Shown here in pieces: positions 1 through 7,347 of a stretch of 19,472 nt of DNA (position 1 is the first letter of the stretch; each line of letters opens with the position of its first letter). Position numbers and translations under genes: made by a program. Under the pieces are notes generated by a model. That model had not been told where the DNA came from, ran no database searches, and was given only the letters and a program-made list of their open reading frames with translations. The stretch covers positions 1-19,472 of the forward strand of contig CAZCGE010000128.1 in assembly GCA_964498125.1 (NCBI GenBank), given 5' to 3'. This stretch comes from CAMDBL01 sp964498125 (GTDB taxonomy: Bacteria > Pseudomonadota > Alphaproteobacteria > Rhizobiales > Hyphomicrobiaceae).

Positions 1-564
1 CGGATCGAAATAGATGCCGGACTCCTGGTCGCGCACGAACGCGTCGTCGGCAAAGGAATCCCAGAGTCCCGTGACGACGTCGAAAAACTCGCGCGCGCGG
101 TCGTAGCGCTCGGCGTGCGCCATGTGCTGCGCCAGACCGAAGTTCAGTGCGGCGTCGGGGTTGGCGGTCGTGACGATGTTCCAGCCGACCCGGCCGCCGC
201 TCAGGTGGTCGAGCGAGGCGAAGCGCCGGGCGATGTGGAACGGCGCGTCGAAGGTGGCCGATGCCGTGGCGACAAGACCGATCCGTTCAGTGACGGCAGC
301 CAGCGCGGACAGCAGCGTGAAGGGCTCGAACGAGGTGACGGTGTGGCTGCGCTTCAACGCCTCCCGCGGCATGTTGAGCAGCGCCAAGTGATCGGCCATG
401 AAGACCGCGTCGAACCGCGCCGCCTCGAGCCGATGCGCGAAGCGCTTGGTGTGCGCGAAATTGAAGTTGGCGTCGGGATATGCGCCGGGAAAACGCCATC
501 CGCCGGTGTGAATGGCGACGGGCCGTAGGAAGGCGAAGAGATGAAGCTGTCGAGACGTGGACAT
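1..564 (-). CDS. LLM-class flavin-dependent monooxygenase, NtaA/SnaA/DszA type (partial, 3' end outside window)
   Basis: The reading frame is open from an ATG at 564-562 to the window edge, giving the first 188 residues. The N-terminus (MSTSRQLHLFAFLRP, then a TGGWRFPGAYPDANF stretch, FMADHLALL, SHTVTSFEPFTLLSALAA and GGRVGWNIVTTANPDAALNFG) is typical of the nitrilotriacetate/pristinamycin/dibenzothiophene-sulfone monooxygenase branch of the bacterial luciferase-like superfamily. Members use FMNH2 from a partner reductase to oxidise an organic substrate with O2. A GAGG ribosome site lies 7-10 bases before the ATG. It follows the doxX-like gene on the same strand by 53 bases, so the two are probably cotranscribed. 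The substrate cannot be told from this part. Full members are roughly 430-460 residues, so more than half is missing here only because the window ends. Confidence 0.88.
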   Translation of the reverse strand, partial: MSTSRQLHLFAFLRPVAIHTGGWRFPGAYPDANFNFAHTKRFAHRLEAARFDAVFMADHLALLNMPREALKRSHTVTSFEPFTLLSALAAVTERIGLVATASATFDAPFHIARRFASLDHLSGGRVGWNIVTTANPDAALNFGLAQHMAHAERYDRAREFFDVVTGLWDSFADDAFVRDQESGIYFDP

Positions 565-617
565 GGGGAACCTCGATCGGGTTGATTGTCTGGTTGCGCC
601 GGTAGGCGCGTGACGGA

Positions 618-1052
618 TCAGCGGATGGGTCCAAGCGCATAGGCGCCGTCGCCCAGCAGGGCCTGGACGAGCAGCATGACGGCCCACACGAGCGGGAGCT
701 CGGCGCCGGAGGCGGTGAAGAAGAAGCCGGTGCGCACCAGCCAGAAATGCGCCGCCCCCAGCATCAGCGGCAGGGCGTAGAGACACACGAGGCTGGTGTG
801 GATGCCGGGGATCAGGAGCGCCGCGCCGAGCAGCTCGGCCGAGACGACGTAGTACGCCACGAACCTGGGGTAGCCGTTCGTCCGGAAGCGGGCCCACCAG
901 GCCGCGAAGCCGCCGTCGAGGAGAGCGCATTTCCAATAGATGTGCGCGATGAACAAGGCTCCGAGCGTGAGGCGCAGGATCAGTGCGGCGAGGTCGGCGG
1001 GGCTGTGCCCGGCGAATGCGCCGGGACCGGATGGGTCGATAACGAACAACAT
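618..1052 (-). CDS. DoxX family membrane protein
   Basis: A 144-residue protein with about four hydrophobic segments (roughly residues 18-40, 63-84, 86-107 and 118-137), the usual size and topology of the DoxX/DoxD-like family. It has the family's features near the first helix (LAALILRLTLGALFIAHIYWK) and a loop with NGYPRFVAYYVVSAELLGA. I chose the ATG at 1052-1050 because an AGAAGAG ribosome site precedes it. The frame is open further upstream, but that part is arginine-rich and overlaps the relaxase gene. DoxX-like proteins are inner-membrane proteins often paired with oxidoreductases, and here the next gene is a flavin monooxygenase. The specific function is unknown. The gene starts 50 bases after the relaxase stop, so it may be read from the relaxase transcript. 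Confidence 0.8.
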   Translation of the reverse strand: MLFVIDPSGPGAFAGHSPADLAALILRLTLGALFIAHIYWKCALLDGGFAAWWARFRTNGYPRFVAYYVVSAELLGAALLIPGIHTSLVCLYALPLMLGAAHFWLVRTGFFFTASGAELPLVWAVMLLVQALLGDGAYALGPIR

Positions 1053-1102
1053 GGGCTCTTCTCCATTCGAGATGTGGTTGGATCTGGCTCCTGCAGCCCC
1101 GG

Positions 1103-2842
1103 TCAACGTCCCGGCAGGCCGCGGCCGCGGTCGAGGCTCCAGGTGACGCGGGTCGGGCCGACGATCCCCGTCACGGCGAGGCCCTTCATTGGCTCGAGCG
1201 CCGGCTTCCACGGCGCCAGCGTGAAGGTGTCCTCGCGGCGGATGACGGCGAGGCGGCCGGTCGGCGTGGCGACTGAGCGCTCGTAGACGCCGCTGATGCG
1301 ACCGCCCGGCTCACGCGGCTCGTAGTGCGCATTCATGTGCCGCGACAGGTCGGCGGCGAGCCGCGCCGTCTCACGCTGGCGTAGGGCGCCCATCATCTGC
1401 GGGCGCAGTGTGATCTCGCCGTCGTTCGACCGGTCGGCGAGCCCTTGTGACGCAAGCCAGCGGCCGCGTGCGTCGAGGGCGCGGTTGAGTTGCGCGGCGA
1501 AGCCCGGCATGCCGGGCTCGATCCGCATTTTGGCGACGATCGCCTCGTCGAGCCAGGTCGGGCCGTCGTAGGCCGTGAACCGCTCGACCTCGACCGGCGA
1601 CAGCACATGCACGCGCGGCAGGGCGCTTGGCCGGCCGCGGCCGGTGTCGGTGCCGAGCGCGACCAGCTGGCCGCGGGCCGGTACGTCGGCGGGCTCCAGC
1701 CGGCCGAGCTCGGCGTAGTGGGCGCGGCCATCGACGGCATCGACGACGACCCAGGTGCGGTCGGTGATTTCGTCGACCATGCCGACGCCGACGATCCTGC
1801 CGATCAGCGGCGCCTTGCGCGGCCCCTTCTCGAACAGCGCCATCGAGGCTGCACTCCGGTCGAGGCCTGCCTCCTTCAACGCGCGCTGCATCATCTTGAA
1901 CTTATCGGCGCGGTCGCCGAGCTGGCGCAGCTTGGCTTCGAGCTTGCCGTCGAGCTGCCAGACGCCCTGCTGCCTCTCGACGGCGAGCCCGAGCCCCTTC
2001 AGCGTCTTGAGCCGCCCGAGCCGCAGCGCGCGCTGCGCCGGCTCGCGCTCTTCGGCGCTGGCGATGACGACAATGCCGTCCTTGGCCCGCCCGATCAGCG
2101 CGCGGTCAAGGCCGGTGAGGCGCTCCTGTCCGACCTCGTTGTGCTGCTTCTGCAGTCGCTCGAGCCGGCTCTCGGGGCCGAGCTCGAAGGTGACGAGCCC
2201 CTGGGCACGGGCGCGCACACCGTGACTGATGTAGTCGCGCGCCATGACCAGATCGCGCCCGGCCACGTCGCGACCGCGGATGACGATGTGCGTGTGGGGA
2301 TGACCGGTGTTGAAATGATCGACCGCGGCCCAGTCGAGCCTGGTGTCGAGGTCTCGTTCCATCTGACCGACAAGATCGCGGATAAACGGTTTGAGGTCGG
2401 CGAGCCGCGTGCTGTCCTCGGCCGAGACGATGAAGCGGAACTGGTGCGGGTCGTTGCCCGAGCGCCCGAGCAGCTCGGCCGGATCGACGTCGTCGTGCTT
2501 GGCGTCATAGAGCTTGCCGGGCGCGCCCTCGCGCGTGGTGCCGTCGCGCATGATGTACTTCAAGTGCGCGCGGGCGGCGCCGAGATCGCCGCTGGCGATG
2601 CGGGTATAGCGGGCGCGCACGATGACGCGGCGAGAGCCAGGTGAGATCAGGCCGGCGGCGGCGCGCACGCCGGCGCCCATGCCCCGCTTGGGCGTCGCGG
2701 GTGAGATGTGGCCGTACTGCCGCACGGCACGAATGCCGGCGCGACCAGCCTGCTTGAAGATCGCGCGCGTGTGGCGCTCGGCGACCGCTCGCCCGGGATC
2801 GCGAATCCGCCCGATTTTGATTTTGACCTCGTCCTCGGCCAT
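1103..2842 (-). CDS. Relaxase/mobilization nuclease, VirD2-like with DUF3363 C-terminal region
   Basis: A 579-residue protein. Residues about 72-230 form a relaxase domain with the three-histidine metal site DHFNTGHPHTHIVIRG (H176, H181, H183, H185) characteristic of MobP/VirD2-like relaxases. These nick oriT DNA and remain bound through a tyrosine; Y79 and Y96 are candidates, not proven. The long C-terminal part (about 230-579), ending in a TGIVGPTRVTWSLDRGRG motif, fits the DUF3363 region found on relaxases of integrative and mobilizable elements in Proteobacteria. The basic N-terminus (KIKIGRIRD) is usual for this group. An AGGAG site precedes the ATG. The frame is uninterrupted, so it may be active. 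No coupling protein or mating-pair genes are in the window, so it would need a helper element or genes outside it. Confidence 0.88.
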   Translation of the reverse strand: MAEDEVKIKIGRIRDPGRAVAERHTRAIFKQAGRAGIRAVRQYGHISPATPKRGMGAGVRAAAGLISPGSRRVIVRARYTRIASGDLGAARAHLKYIMRDGTTREGAPGKLYDAKHDDVDPAELLGRSGNDPHQFRFIVSAEDSTRLADLKPFIRDLVGQMERDLDTRLDWAAVDHFNTGHPHTHIVIRGRDVAGRDLVMARDYISHGVRARAQGLVTFELGPESRLERLQKQHNEVGQERLTGLDRALIGRAKDGIVVIASAEEREPAQRALRLGRLKTLKGLGLAVERQQGVWQLDGKLEAKLRQLGDRADKFKMMQRALKEAGLDRSAASMALFEKGPRKAPLIGRIVGVGMVDEITDRTWVVVDAVDGRAHYAELGRLEPADVPARGQLVALGTDTGRGRPSALPRVHVLSPVEVERFTAYDGPTWLDEAIVAKMRIEPGMPGFAAQLNRALDARGRWLASQGLADRSNDGEITLRPQMMGALRQRETARLAADLSRHMNAHYEPREPGGRISGVYERSVATPTGRLAVIRREDTFTLAPWKPALEPMKGLAVTGIVGPTRVTWSLDRGRGLPGR

Positions 2843-2861
2843 GGCTTGCTCCTCGAATGGG

Positions 2862-2903
2862 CTCGAATTCGAGGGCAGATAAAAACTCGCCGAAAAACTT
2901 CAA
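2862..2903 (-). promoter_or_regulatory. Candidate relaxase promoter with palindromic operator
   Basis: Read on the minus strand, TTGAAG (2903-2898) and TATCTG (2881-2876) are separated by 16 bases and resemble -35 and -10 boxes. A perfect 12-base palindrome, CTCGAATTCGAG (2862-2873), follows the -10 box and lies just before the relaxase ribosome site. A repressor bound there would block transcription. This is pattern-based only. Confidence 0.4.
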
Positions 2904-3340
2904 TATGGCGTCAAACAAGTCGTGACTGGCATTGAGAAATTTCAGCCTTTGGCGCTATGGTCGCCCAATCGACATCGCGTGAAAGGCCGTGGATACGGGC
3001 CTTGGTGGCAACTTGACGTCGTTCCTTTATCTCGATGTCCAACCCCCCGATCTGAGACTTCACAATTCTTCACGGTTCTGCACTCACCCGGACCTCGTCA
3101 TTCCTGTTTTTGGTCTCGCAATTCGATCGCCATTCCGTGTCTCATATCGTATCTGATGTGCATGCCGGACAACATCAGCGGACTGGTCTCAATGCATCTC
3201 ATTATTCAGTTTATGGTCGCTCTCATTGACGTTGTTTCTGGGGCACACATCCGTGTTATTTCAGTCTGATCATGCTGCGGGTTTCGCATCGGTATGCATG
3301 GTGGAACGACCAGGAGGTCAATCGGAATGTGGTTGTGCTG
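2904..3340. other. AT-richer non-coding stretch upstream of relaxase; possible oriT
   Basis: No convincing gene is visible and base composition is clearly less GC-rich than the flanks. It contains an inverted repeat AAGGCC-9-GGCCTT (2983-3003). Relaxase genes of this class often lie next to their origin of transfer, so this is the most plausible place for oriT, but I recognise no known nick-site consensus. Reading frames here lack ribosome sites and recognisable protein features. Confidence 0.3.
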
Positions 3341-3432
3341 GAAGCGCGAAGCGCCAGGGCGAGCGCCGCGCGGCGAAGCCGTCGCGAAGCGGAGCCACAG
3401 GGTGGGTGGGCGGGGGAGGATGGCGGGCGAAT

Positions 3433-3454
3433 CGAGGGCACGGCAGTGCCCTCG
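3433..3454. repeat. Palindrome P1 of the repeat block
   Basis: Perfect 9-bp stem CGAGGGCAC / GTGCCCTCG with a GGCA loop. It is followed at 3470-3491 by a second 9-bp hairpin (GCCGTCGCC / GGCGACGGC). Close copies occur at 3721-3742 and, shortened, at 3919-3934. Confidence 0.75.
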
Positions 3455-3585
3455 CGCCCGGCCGCTTTAGCCGTCGCCGTTGGGCGACGGCCTGGTTCCG
3501 CTTTGTATGATGGCCGCGGAGAACCGCATGGTAGAATGTTGCATGCGCGATGTGCGACGCGCGAGCGTCGGCGCAGCCGCCTGTT

Positions 3586-3713
3586 GCCCGGCGGGCGACT
3601 TCGTGACCGCGCCCAGCATGACGGCGTCGCTGGCAAGCGCGATGCAGGCGCGACGTGCGGAGCACGAGCGGCAGAGCGAGCGGAGCGTGGCGCAGCCGTC
3701 GCGCAGTGGAGCC
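3586..3713. repeat. Long direct repeat, copy A
   Basis: About 128 bases nearly identical to 3764-3891 (period 178), with only a few scattered differences. It begins GCCCGGCGGGCGACTTCG and ends with a CAGCCGTCGCGCAG-GGAGCC stretch. A shorter, more diverged relative of its right end is visible at about 3345-3402. Both strands carry open frames across it, but these are low-complexity arginine/alanine products of the GC bias and not convincing genes. Confidence 0.85.
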
Positions 3714-3720
3714 CTGGAGT

Positions 3721-3742
3721 CGAGGGCACGTCAGTGCCCTCG
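3721..3742. repeat. Palindrome P2 of the repeat block
   Basis: Perfect 9-bp stem CGAGGGCAC / GTGCCCTCG with a GTCA loop, the same stem as P1. Two more hairpins follow directly: GCCGGC-GCA-GCCGGC (3745-3759) and GTCGCCC-GGC-GGGCGAC (3761-3777), so three stem-loops are stacked head to tail between the two long repeat copies. Confidence 0.75.
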
Positions 3743-3763
3743 CCGCCGGCGCAGCCGGCCGTC

Positions 3764-3891
3764 GCCCGGCGGGCGACTTCGGGACCGCGCCCAGCATGAC
3801 GGCGTCGCAGGCAAGCGCGATGCAGGCGCGACGTGCGCAGCACGAGCGGCAGAGCGAGCGGAGCGCGGCGCAGCCGTCGCGCAGCGGAGCC
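3764..3891. repeat. Long direct repeat, copy B
   Basis: Second copy of the 128-base repeat at 3586-3713, offset by exactly 178 bases at both ends. It is followed by a GC-rich linker and palindrome P3. The constant order (long repeat, linker, palindrome, hairpin) suggests a modular element amplified in tandem rather than chance similarity. Confidence 0.85.
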
Positions 3892-3918
3892 CCAGGGCGG
3901 GAGGGCGGGGCGGACAAT

Positions 3919-3953
3919 GGGCACGCGAGTGCCCCCGCGCCCGAAGGCGCGGG
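3919..3953. repeat. Palindrome P3 with adjoining hairpin, next to the DUF736 stop
   Basis: GGGCAC-GCGA-GTGCCC (3919-3934) is a shortened version of P1/P2. It is followed at once by a GC-rich hairpin, CCGCGCC-CGAA-GGCGCGG (3935-3952). It lies 14 bases beyond the DUF736 stop codon and could act as its transcription terminator, though no U-run follows on either strand. Confidence 0.55.
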
Positions 3954-3966
3954 AGCTGCCGTGACG

Positions 3967-4290
3967 TCAATCCTGCGGGTTCCAGATCAGTGCGAACACG
4001 TCCGGATCGGTCTGCCCTGCCGCACGGCCGAGGTTGGCGTAGAGCGTCTTCGAGCCGAGCTCCGGCGCCGCGATCGACAGCGCCACGTACTCCTTGCCCG
4101 AGATCTGTCCGGTGCGGATCCAGCCCGCGCCGATCTCGATGCCCTGGCTCAGCACGCGGAAGTCCGGCTGGTTTGGTGCCGACTTGTCGTGCACCGGCAG
4201 GATCAGGATGTCCGCCTTGACTGACAGCGTCTTGAGCTCGCCCTCGTAGCGGCCGTCCTCGCGCTTCGTCACGGAACCGATCGTAGCCAT
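3967..4290 (-). CDS. DUF736 family protein
   Basis: A 107-residue protein starting MATIGSVTKREDGRYEGELK and ending VFALIWNPQD. It contains the family's KADILILPV, PDFRV and GAGW segments and a late SIAAPELGSKTLYANLG stretch. DUF736 proteins are small cytoplasmic proteins of unknown function, common beside relaxase and conjugation genes on integrative elements and plasmids of alphaproteobacteria. The start ATG (4290-4288) has an AAGGAG site at suitable spacing. An upstream extension of the frame is arginine-rich, without a ribosome site, and unlikely. Its partner in context is the relaxase about 1.1 kb downstream on the same strand, with the repeat block between. Confidence 0.85.
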   Translation of the reverse strand: MATIGSVTKREDGRYEGELKTLSVKADILILPVHDKSAPNQPDFRVLSQGIEIGAGWIRTGQISGKEYVALSIAAPELGSKTLYANLGRAAGQTDPDVFALIWNPQD

Positions 4291-5140
4291 CTGACTGCTC
4301 CTTCTGTTGCGCCGACGCGGGACCATCCCCCGCCGGCGTGCGCGATTGAGCGGCGGTCGGCGACGAAGACACCCGCAGGGCCGAAACGCAGTGGAGGACC
4401 CGGCTTGCAAAGCCGGGTTGTCTGCAAGGAGACGATTGCCGCATCGTCGCACGCTGATCGGCGGGGCGTGGTCCCGCTGCGACGAGTAGGAGGAGTTGGC
4501 GGAACTCGGGACCGGCAGCCCGAGGATGCTCGAGGGAGGGCGATCTCCGCCTCGGTCCGGGCGATCCAGTGCGCCGAGAGCACGCCGGCGCTGAGCGCGA
4601 CGTGAGCGGGCTGAGCCAGGCCGGGGGACCAGCGGGCATCGCCGCGCCGGCGCCTCGGGCAAGCCGGCGCAGTTTGGAAGCGCTGTGGCGAAACGGCGTC
4701 GCTCTACGACTACTTCCGCCGCGCGGCCGACGATCTGAGCGTCGCTCGGACACCCGCAGTCGTTACGGTCTCAGCGGCTTGGGCACGGGTGCACGTGGCG
4801 CAGAGCGGTTGCGGCAGGCACCGCGGGAGGGATCGTCACGCGCATGCGCCGAGACGCCGGCACTTCGCACGGCGGCTCGGTCGCGCGGCCAGCTTTGCCG
4901 CGCGATAGAGCCCGGCCGCCTGAGGTACGAGGGCGGACCCGCCCAAGTCTTCGTTGTCGTTCTCGCGTGGTCGCATGCGGGATTGACCAGCGTCAACGTT
5001 AAGCACTTTCAATTCGATTGCTATGGCTGCATCGCTGCTCGTTGTTTATCTTGTCTCAATACACACGGTGCGCGATGGAGCGGCGAGGCGCCGGGGAAAG
5101 GCCTCAGATGTCCGTGCTGCGGCCAGCGGTGGTGAACCGG
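4291..5140. other. Gene-free stretch with two GC-rich hairpins
   Basis: No gene I can support lies here. The open frames on both strands are arginine/glycine-rich and lack recognisable domains. Two stem-loops stand out: ACCCGGCTT-GCA-AAGCCGGGT (4398-4418, 9-bp stem) and a 9-bp stem with a 7-base loop at 4881-4905 (CGCGCGGC / GCCGCGCG core). A short plus-strand frame at about 4611-4908 has a protein-like centre (TASLYDYFRRAADDLSVAR) but no start codon, so it may be a remnant of a lost gene. Confidence 0.5.
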
Positions 5141-5395
5141 TCAGCGATCGATCTTATCGATCGCAGTGGTGAGCTGCGCCATGATGCTGTCCGGTTTAGC
5201 GCCGAGCGCACGGGCGACGTAGACGAGTTCCACGGCCGAGAGCTTGCGCTCGCCCTGCTCATACTTGGCGACGAACGATTGCGGCTTCTCAAGCCGTGCA
5301 GCGACTTCCGCCTGAGTCAGCCGGGCTTCGCGACGAAGCCGCCGAAGCAATGTGCGGAGCTGTTCCTGGGCAGGCGAGCGCAGAGTGTCGCGCAT
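5141..5395 (-). CDS. XRE-family transcriptional regulator (HTH Cro/C1)
   Basis: An 84-residue protein that is almost entirely one Cro/C1 helix-turn-helix domain: LTQAEVAARLEKPQSFVAKYEQGER (about residues 26-50, with the classic Q...S.V..YE.G.R pattern), then VELVYVARALG. Such single-domain regulators bind operators as dimers and often control mobile-element or toxin-antitoxin genes. It is divergent from the unknown gene at 5527 and shares a 131-base intergenic region holding an inverted repeat. The ribosome site before this ATG is weak. The protein resembles small element-borne regulators beside DUF736 genes, but its target is inferred only. Confidence 0.88.
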   Translation of the reverse strand: MRDTLRSPAQEQLRTLLRRLRREARLTQAEVAARLEKPQSFVAKYEQGERKLSAVELVYVARALGAKPDSIMAQLTTAIDKIDR

Positions 5396-5430
5396 TGCGG
5401 GTGGCCGGTGCTGCTGACGGCCTTTCCCAG

Positions 5431-5449
5431 TAATCCCAGTTCCGGATTA
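5431..5449. promoter_or_regulatory. Candidate operator between divergent genes
   Basis: Inverted repeat TAATCC-7-GGATTA in the space between the XRE regulator and the plus-strand unknown gene. Two related direct half-sites follow (CGGATTATCC and CGGATATCAT, 5443-5468). It is a reasonable binding site for the adjacent XRE protein. A second small inverted repeat, CCGGC-GAAT-GCCGG, lies at 5478-5491. Confidence 0.4.
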
Positions 5450-5526
5450 TCCCATTTTCGGATATCATGCGGTCGACCCGGCGAATGCCGGTTCGAGCCG
5501 GTTGCAGCCAACCGCGAGAGAGCGCC

Positions 5527-5964
5527 ATGACCAAGAGGATCGCGGTCGCGCCATACTTCGAGCGCGCCGAGGGCAAGGACGACGACATTGCCGAGACTTA
5601 TGTGGCTGGCCTGCGTGGCGCACCCGGTGACAATGCCGTTGTCGAGGTCGAGCTGCCGGCACGGCTGATCGAGCGCACCGTTCTGGTCGGCGCGCGGCTG
5701 TCGATCATGTTGGCACCGGACGGGCGGATCGTGCTCGACGCCGAGGGACTTGACAGCGAGACAATCGAGGCGGCGAGCGAAGCTGGAGGTCTCGCCAAAC
5801 AGACGCTCGGGTCGGTGATCGCCGACTGCCTGCGTCTCGACCTGCTCGAGGGCGAGGACGATCCACTCGGAGACCTCGAGACGCTCAGAACCCAGCTCGT
5901 GAATGGGCTGGCGCAACTCGACGAGGCGACTGAAGGACTGAAGAGAAGACGAAAACGAGTGTAG
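5527..5964 (+). CDS. Hypothetical protein divergent from XRE regulator
   Basis: I do not recognise this 145-residue protein. It starts MTKRIAVAPYFERAEGKDDD and is strongly acidic in the first two thirds. It has a hydrophobic strand-rich centre (VELPARLIERTVLVGARLSIML), an acidic helix-rich part (CLRLDLLEGEDDPLGDLETL), and ends in a basic tail, LKRRRKRV. There is no signal peptide or membrane segment, so it is probably cytoplasmic. I chose the ATG at 5527 because GAGAG lies just upstream; the 20 residues upstream in frame look non-coding. Its divergent pairing with the XRE gene suggests a cargo or accessory gene of the mobile element under that repressor. A toxin-antitoxin role is conceivable but unsupported. 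Confidence 0.6.
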   Translation: MTKRIAVAPYFERAEGKDDDIAETYVAGLRGAPGDNAVVEVELPARLIERTVLVGARLSIMLAPDGRIVLDAEGLDSETIEAASEAGGLAKQTLGSVIADCLRLDLLEGEDDPLGDLETLRTQLVNGLAQLDEATEGLKRRRKRV

Positions 5965-6228
5965 GGGCTCGCATAGCTCGTCCCTTCGAGCACGGACGTC
6001 GACCTGTAGACCAAGTCTCAATGACGGTCCGCAGCGCTCCAGCTATCGACCGTCGCTGGCGCTGCACACAACTGACGAGATGGGCCACAAGCGACCTAAC
6101 GCATCTACTCGGATGGTGCGCCGCACAAAGTTGCGTCATCCCAGAAGCGGACGCTGGACTCATAGAGATCGGCGACGAAGTGGTCGCCGCCGATCATGTC
6201 CGGAAATCGGAGGTACTGCGTCGAGCCA

Positions 6229-6279
6229 TCAGATGTCCATCTTCTTTGCGATCTCGATGGCGTCAGCGACCTCGATGCC
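6229..6279 (-). pseudogene. C-terminal remnant of a small tyrosine integrase (copy 1)
   Basis: The minus-strand frame ends GIEVADAIEIAKKMDI and a stop. This matches the last residues of the short Rhizobiales-type tyrosine recombinases that end (L)GHSKI..TVRYLG-E-DDA-EIAE..-I. Everything upstream of this tail, including the catalytic R-H-R-Y residues, is missing. It ends 22 bases after the tenA stop and resembles the remnant at 7348, sharing the 18-base core GCGATCTCGATGGCGTCA. Confidence 0.55.
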
Positions 6280-6300
6280 CGATCGAGGAGGCCGCCCGAC

Positions 6301-6969
6301 CTACACCAGCCACTCCTTGAGGTCGTGGGCGCTGTGCCAGAACATCCACTCGAGCTGGGTTGCGCGCTTGAAGGCGTGGTGCATGGCGTCGCGCGTGCGC
6401 GACGAGGCGCCCATGGCCACCACATCGACCACCTTGATCACGGCGTCGACGGCTTGCTCGAACTCTACGCCGGCGTAGGTATCGATCCAGGCCTTGTAAG
6501 GATTGGGCGAGGCCGCTGCCCCATGGATGTACTTGCCGACCTCGCGGTAGATCCAGAAGCAGGGCAGCAGCGCGGCGAGCGCAACCTCGAACGGTTCGAG
6601 CGCGGCGACGCGCAGGAGATAGCTCACGTAGTGCTCGCAGACGGGCGTCGGCTCGGCGGCCTTGAAGGCGACCGTCGTGATGCCGAACTTGGTGAAATAG
6701 TCGGCGTGCAGCGAGCGCTCGACGACGATCGCCATCTGCGCGGCGCCGGCGAAGTGCACGACGTGGTCGGCGGTATGGCCCTTGGCCGAGGCGAGCGAGA
6801 GAGCTCGCGCGAAACCCTCGAGATAGTGCGCGTCCTGGATTATGTAGTGACGGAACCTGACCTCGGCGAGCGTGCCGGCGGCTAGCTCAGCGTTGAACGG
6901 CATCGCCAGGATTTTCTCGTAGAGCGGCAAATTGCGTGCCCACGCTTCGGCGCTGAAGGTCTTCGGCAT
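6301..6969 (-). CDS. tenA: TenA-family aminopyrimidine aminohydrolase (thiaminase II)
   Basis: A 222-residue protein, the normal length of the family. TenA hydrolyses 4-amino-5-aminomethyl-2-methylpyrimidine to the hydroxymethyl form, salvaging thiamin breakdown products, and can also cleave thiamin. The residues known from Bacillus subtilis TenA are all present at a constant offset of two: D46, Y49, Y114, the nucleophile C137 (in LPCFWIYREVG), Y141, Y165 and E207 (TQLEWMFW). I prefer the ATG at 6969-6967 because GGGAGAG lies six bases upstream; an ATG two codons earlier overlaps that site. No TPP riboswitch motif is visible upstream. The gene is flanked on both sides by remnants of integrase 3' ends, so it may have been brought in or bracketed by recombination. 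Confidence 0.92.
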   Translation of the reverse strand: MPKTFSAEAWARNLPLYEKILAMPFNAELAAGTLAEVRFRHYIIQDAHYLEGFARALSLASAKGHTADHVVHFAGAAQMAIVVERSLHADYFTKFGITTVAFKAAEPTPVCEHYVSYLLRVAALEPFEVALAALLPCFWIYREVGKYIHGAAASPNPYKAWIDTYAGVEFEQAVDAVIKVVDVVAMGASSRTRDAMHHAFKRATQLEWMFWHSAHDLKEWLV

Positions 6970-7347
6970 CGACATCTCTCCCAATGCAAACGCTCAACGT
7001 CGGCGCGCGACTGCGCAGAACTTGCCCGCGATCTTCAGACGACGGTCCGGGATTTCAGCGAATGAAGTTCCATTACATAGATCGTCACGATGACGTCGTC
7101 GACCCGCCGCGGAAGCAATAGCGGCCTCCAGGGTGCGCCGTCTCGCAATCAATGCGACGGCGCACAGCGGTTGAGGCTTTGTCCACTACGACGTCCTGTA
7201 GCGGTATCGGTCGATCCCAGAAGCCGACATTCGTCGGGTGCGCGTTGACCACGAAGAAGCGAGCATTCGCTTGGTCCGCTCTCGGGTCTATCGCGTTCAG
7301 TGTAGAGACGGGAAAAGCTGGTGCTTTCCGCCCGTGACGCTCAGGTG
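6970..7347. other. Non-coding stretch upstream of tenA with a long imperfect hairpin
   Basis: No supportable gene is visible. The notable structure is at 7133-7165: left arm GTGCGCCG, two unpaired bases, TCGCA, a five-base loop, then TGCGA and CGGCGCAC. This is 13 paired positions with one 2-base bulge. It may be a terminator for genes to the right, an end of a decayed mobile element, or a regulatory stem in the tenA leader. I searched by eye for the conserved THI-box sequences and did not see them. Confidence 0.5.

Noticed and set aside
1490..2644. A 384-residue plus-strand reading frame across the relaxase
   Set aside because: It is the antisense shadow of the relaxase gene, which has the histidine triad and the correct start signals.
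3256..3924. Long arginine-rich reading frames on both strands across the repeat block
   Set aside because: They arise from GC bias in repeated sequence, have no ribosome sites and no recognisable domain, and overlap one another in several frames.
3345..3953. Repeats near a cas9-bearing window taken as a CRISPR array
   Set aside because: The unit is about 128 bases, only two good copies exist, the intervening parts are themselves related palindromes rather than unique spacers, and the block is 10 kb from cas9.
4569..5135. A 188-residue plus-strand reading frame
   Set aside because: Arginine/glycine-rich without a domain or good start signal; the protein-like bit in this stretch is in a different frame and has no start codon.
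6970..7140. TPP riboswitch upstream of tenA
   Set aside because: The conserved CTGAGA and ACCCTTTGAACCTGA-like blocks are not visible on the minus strand.
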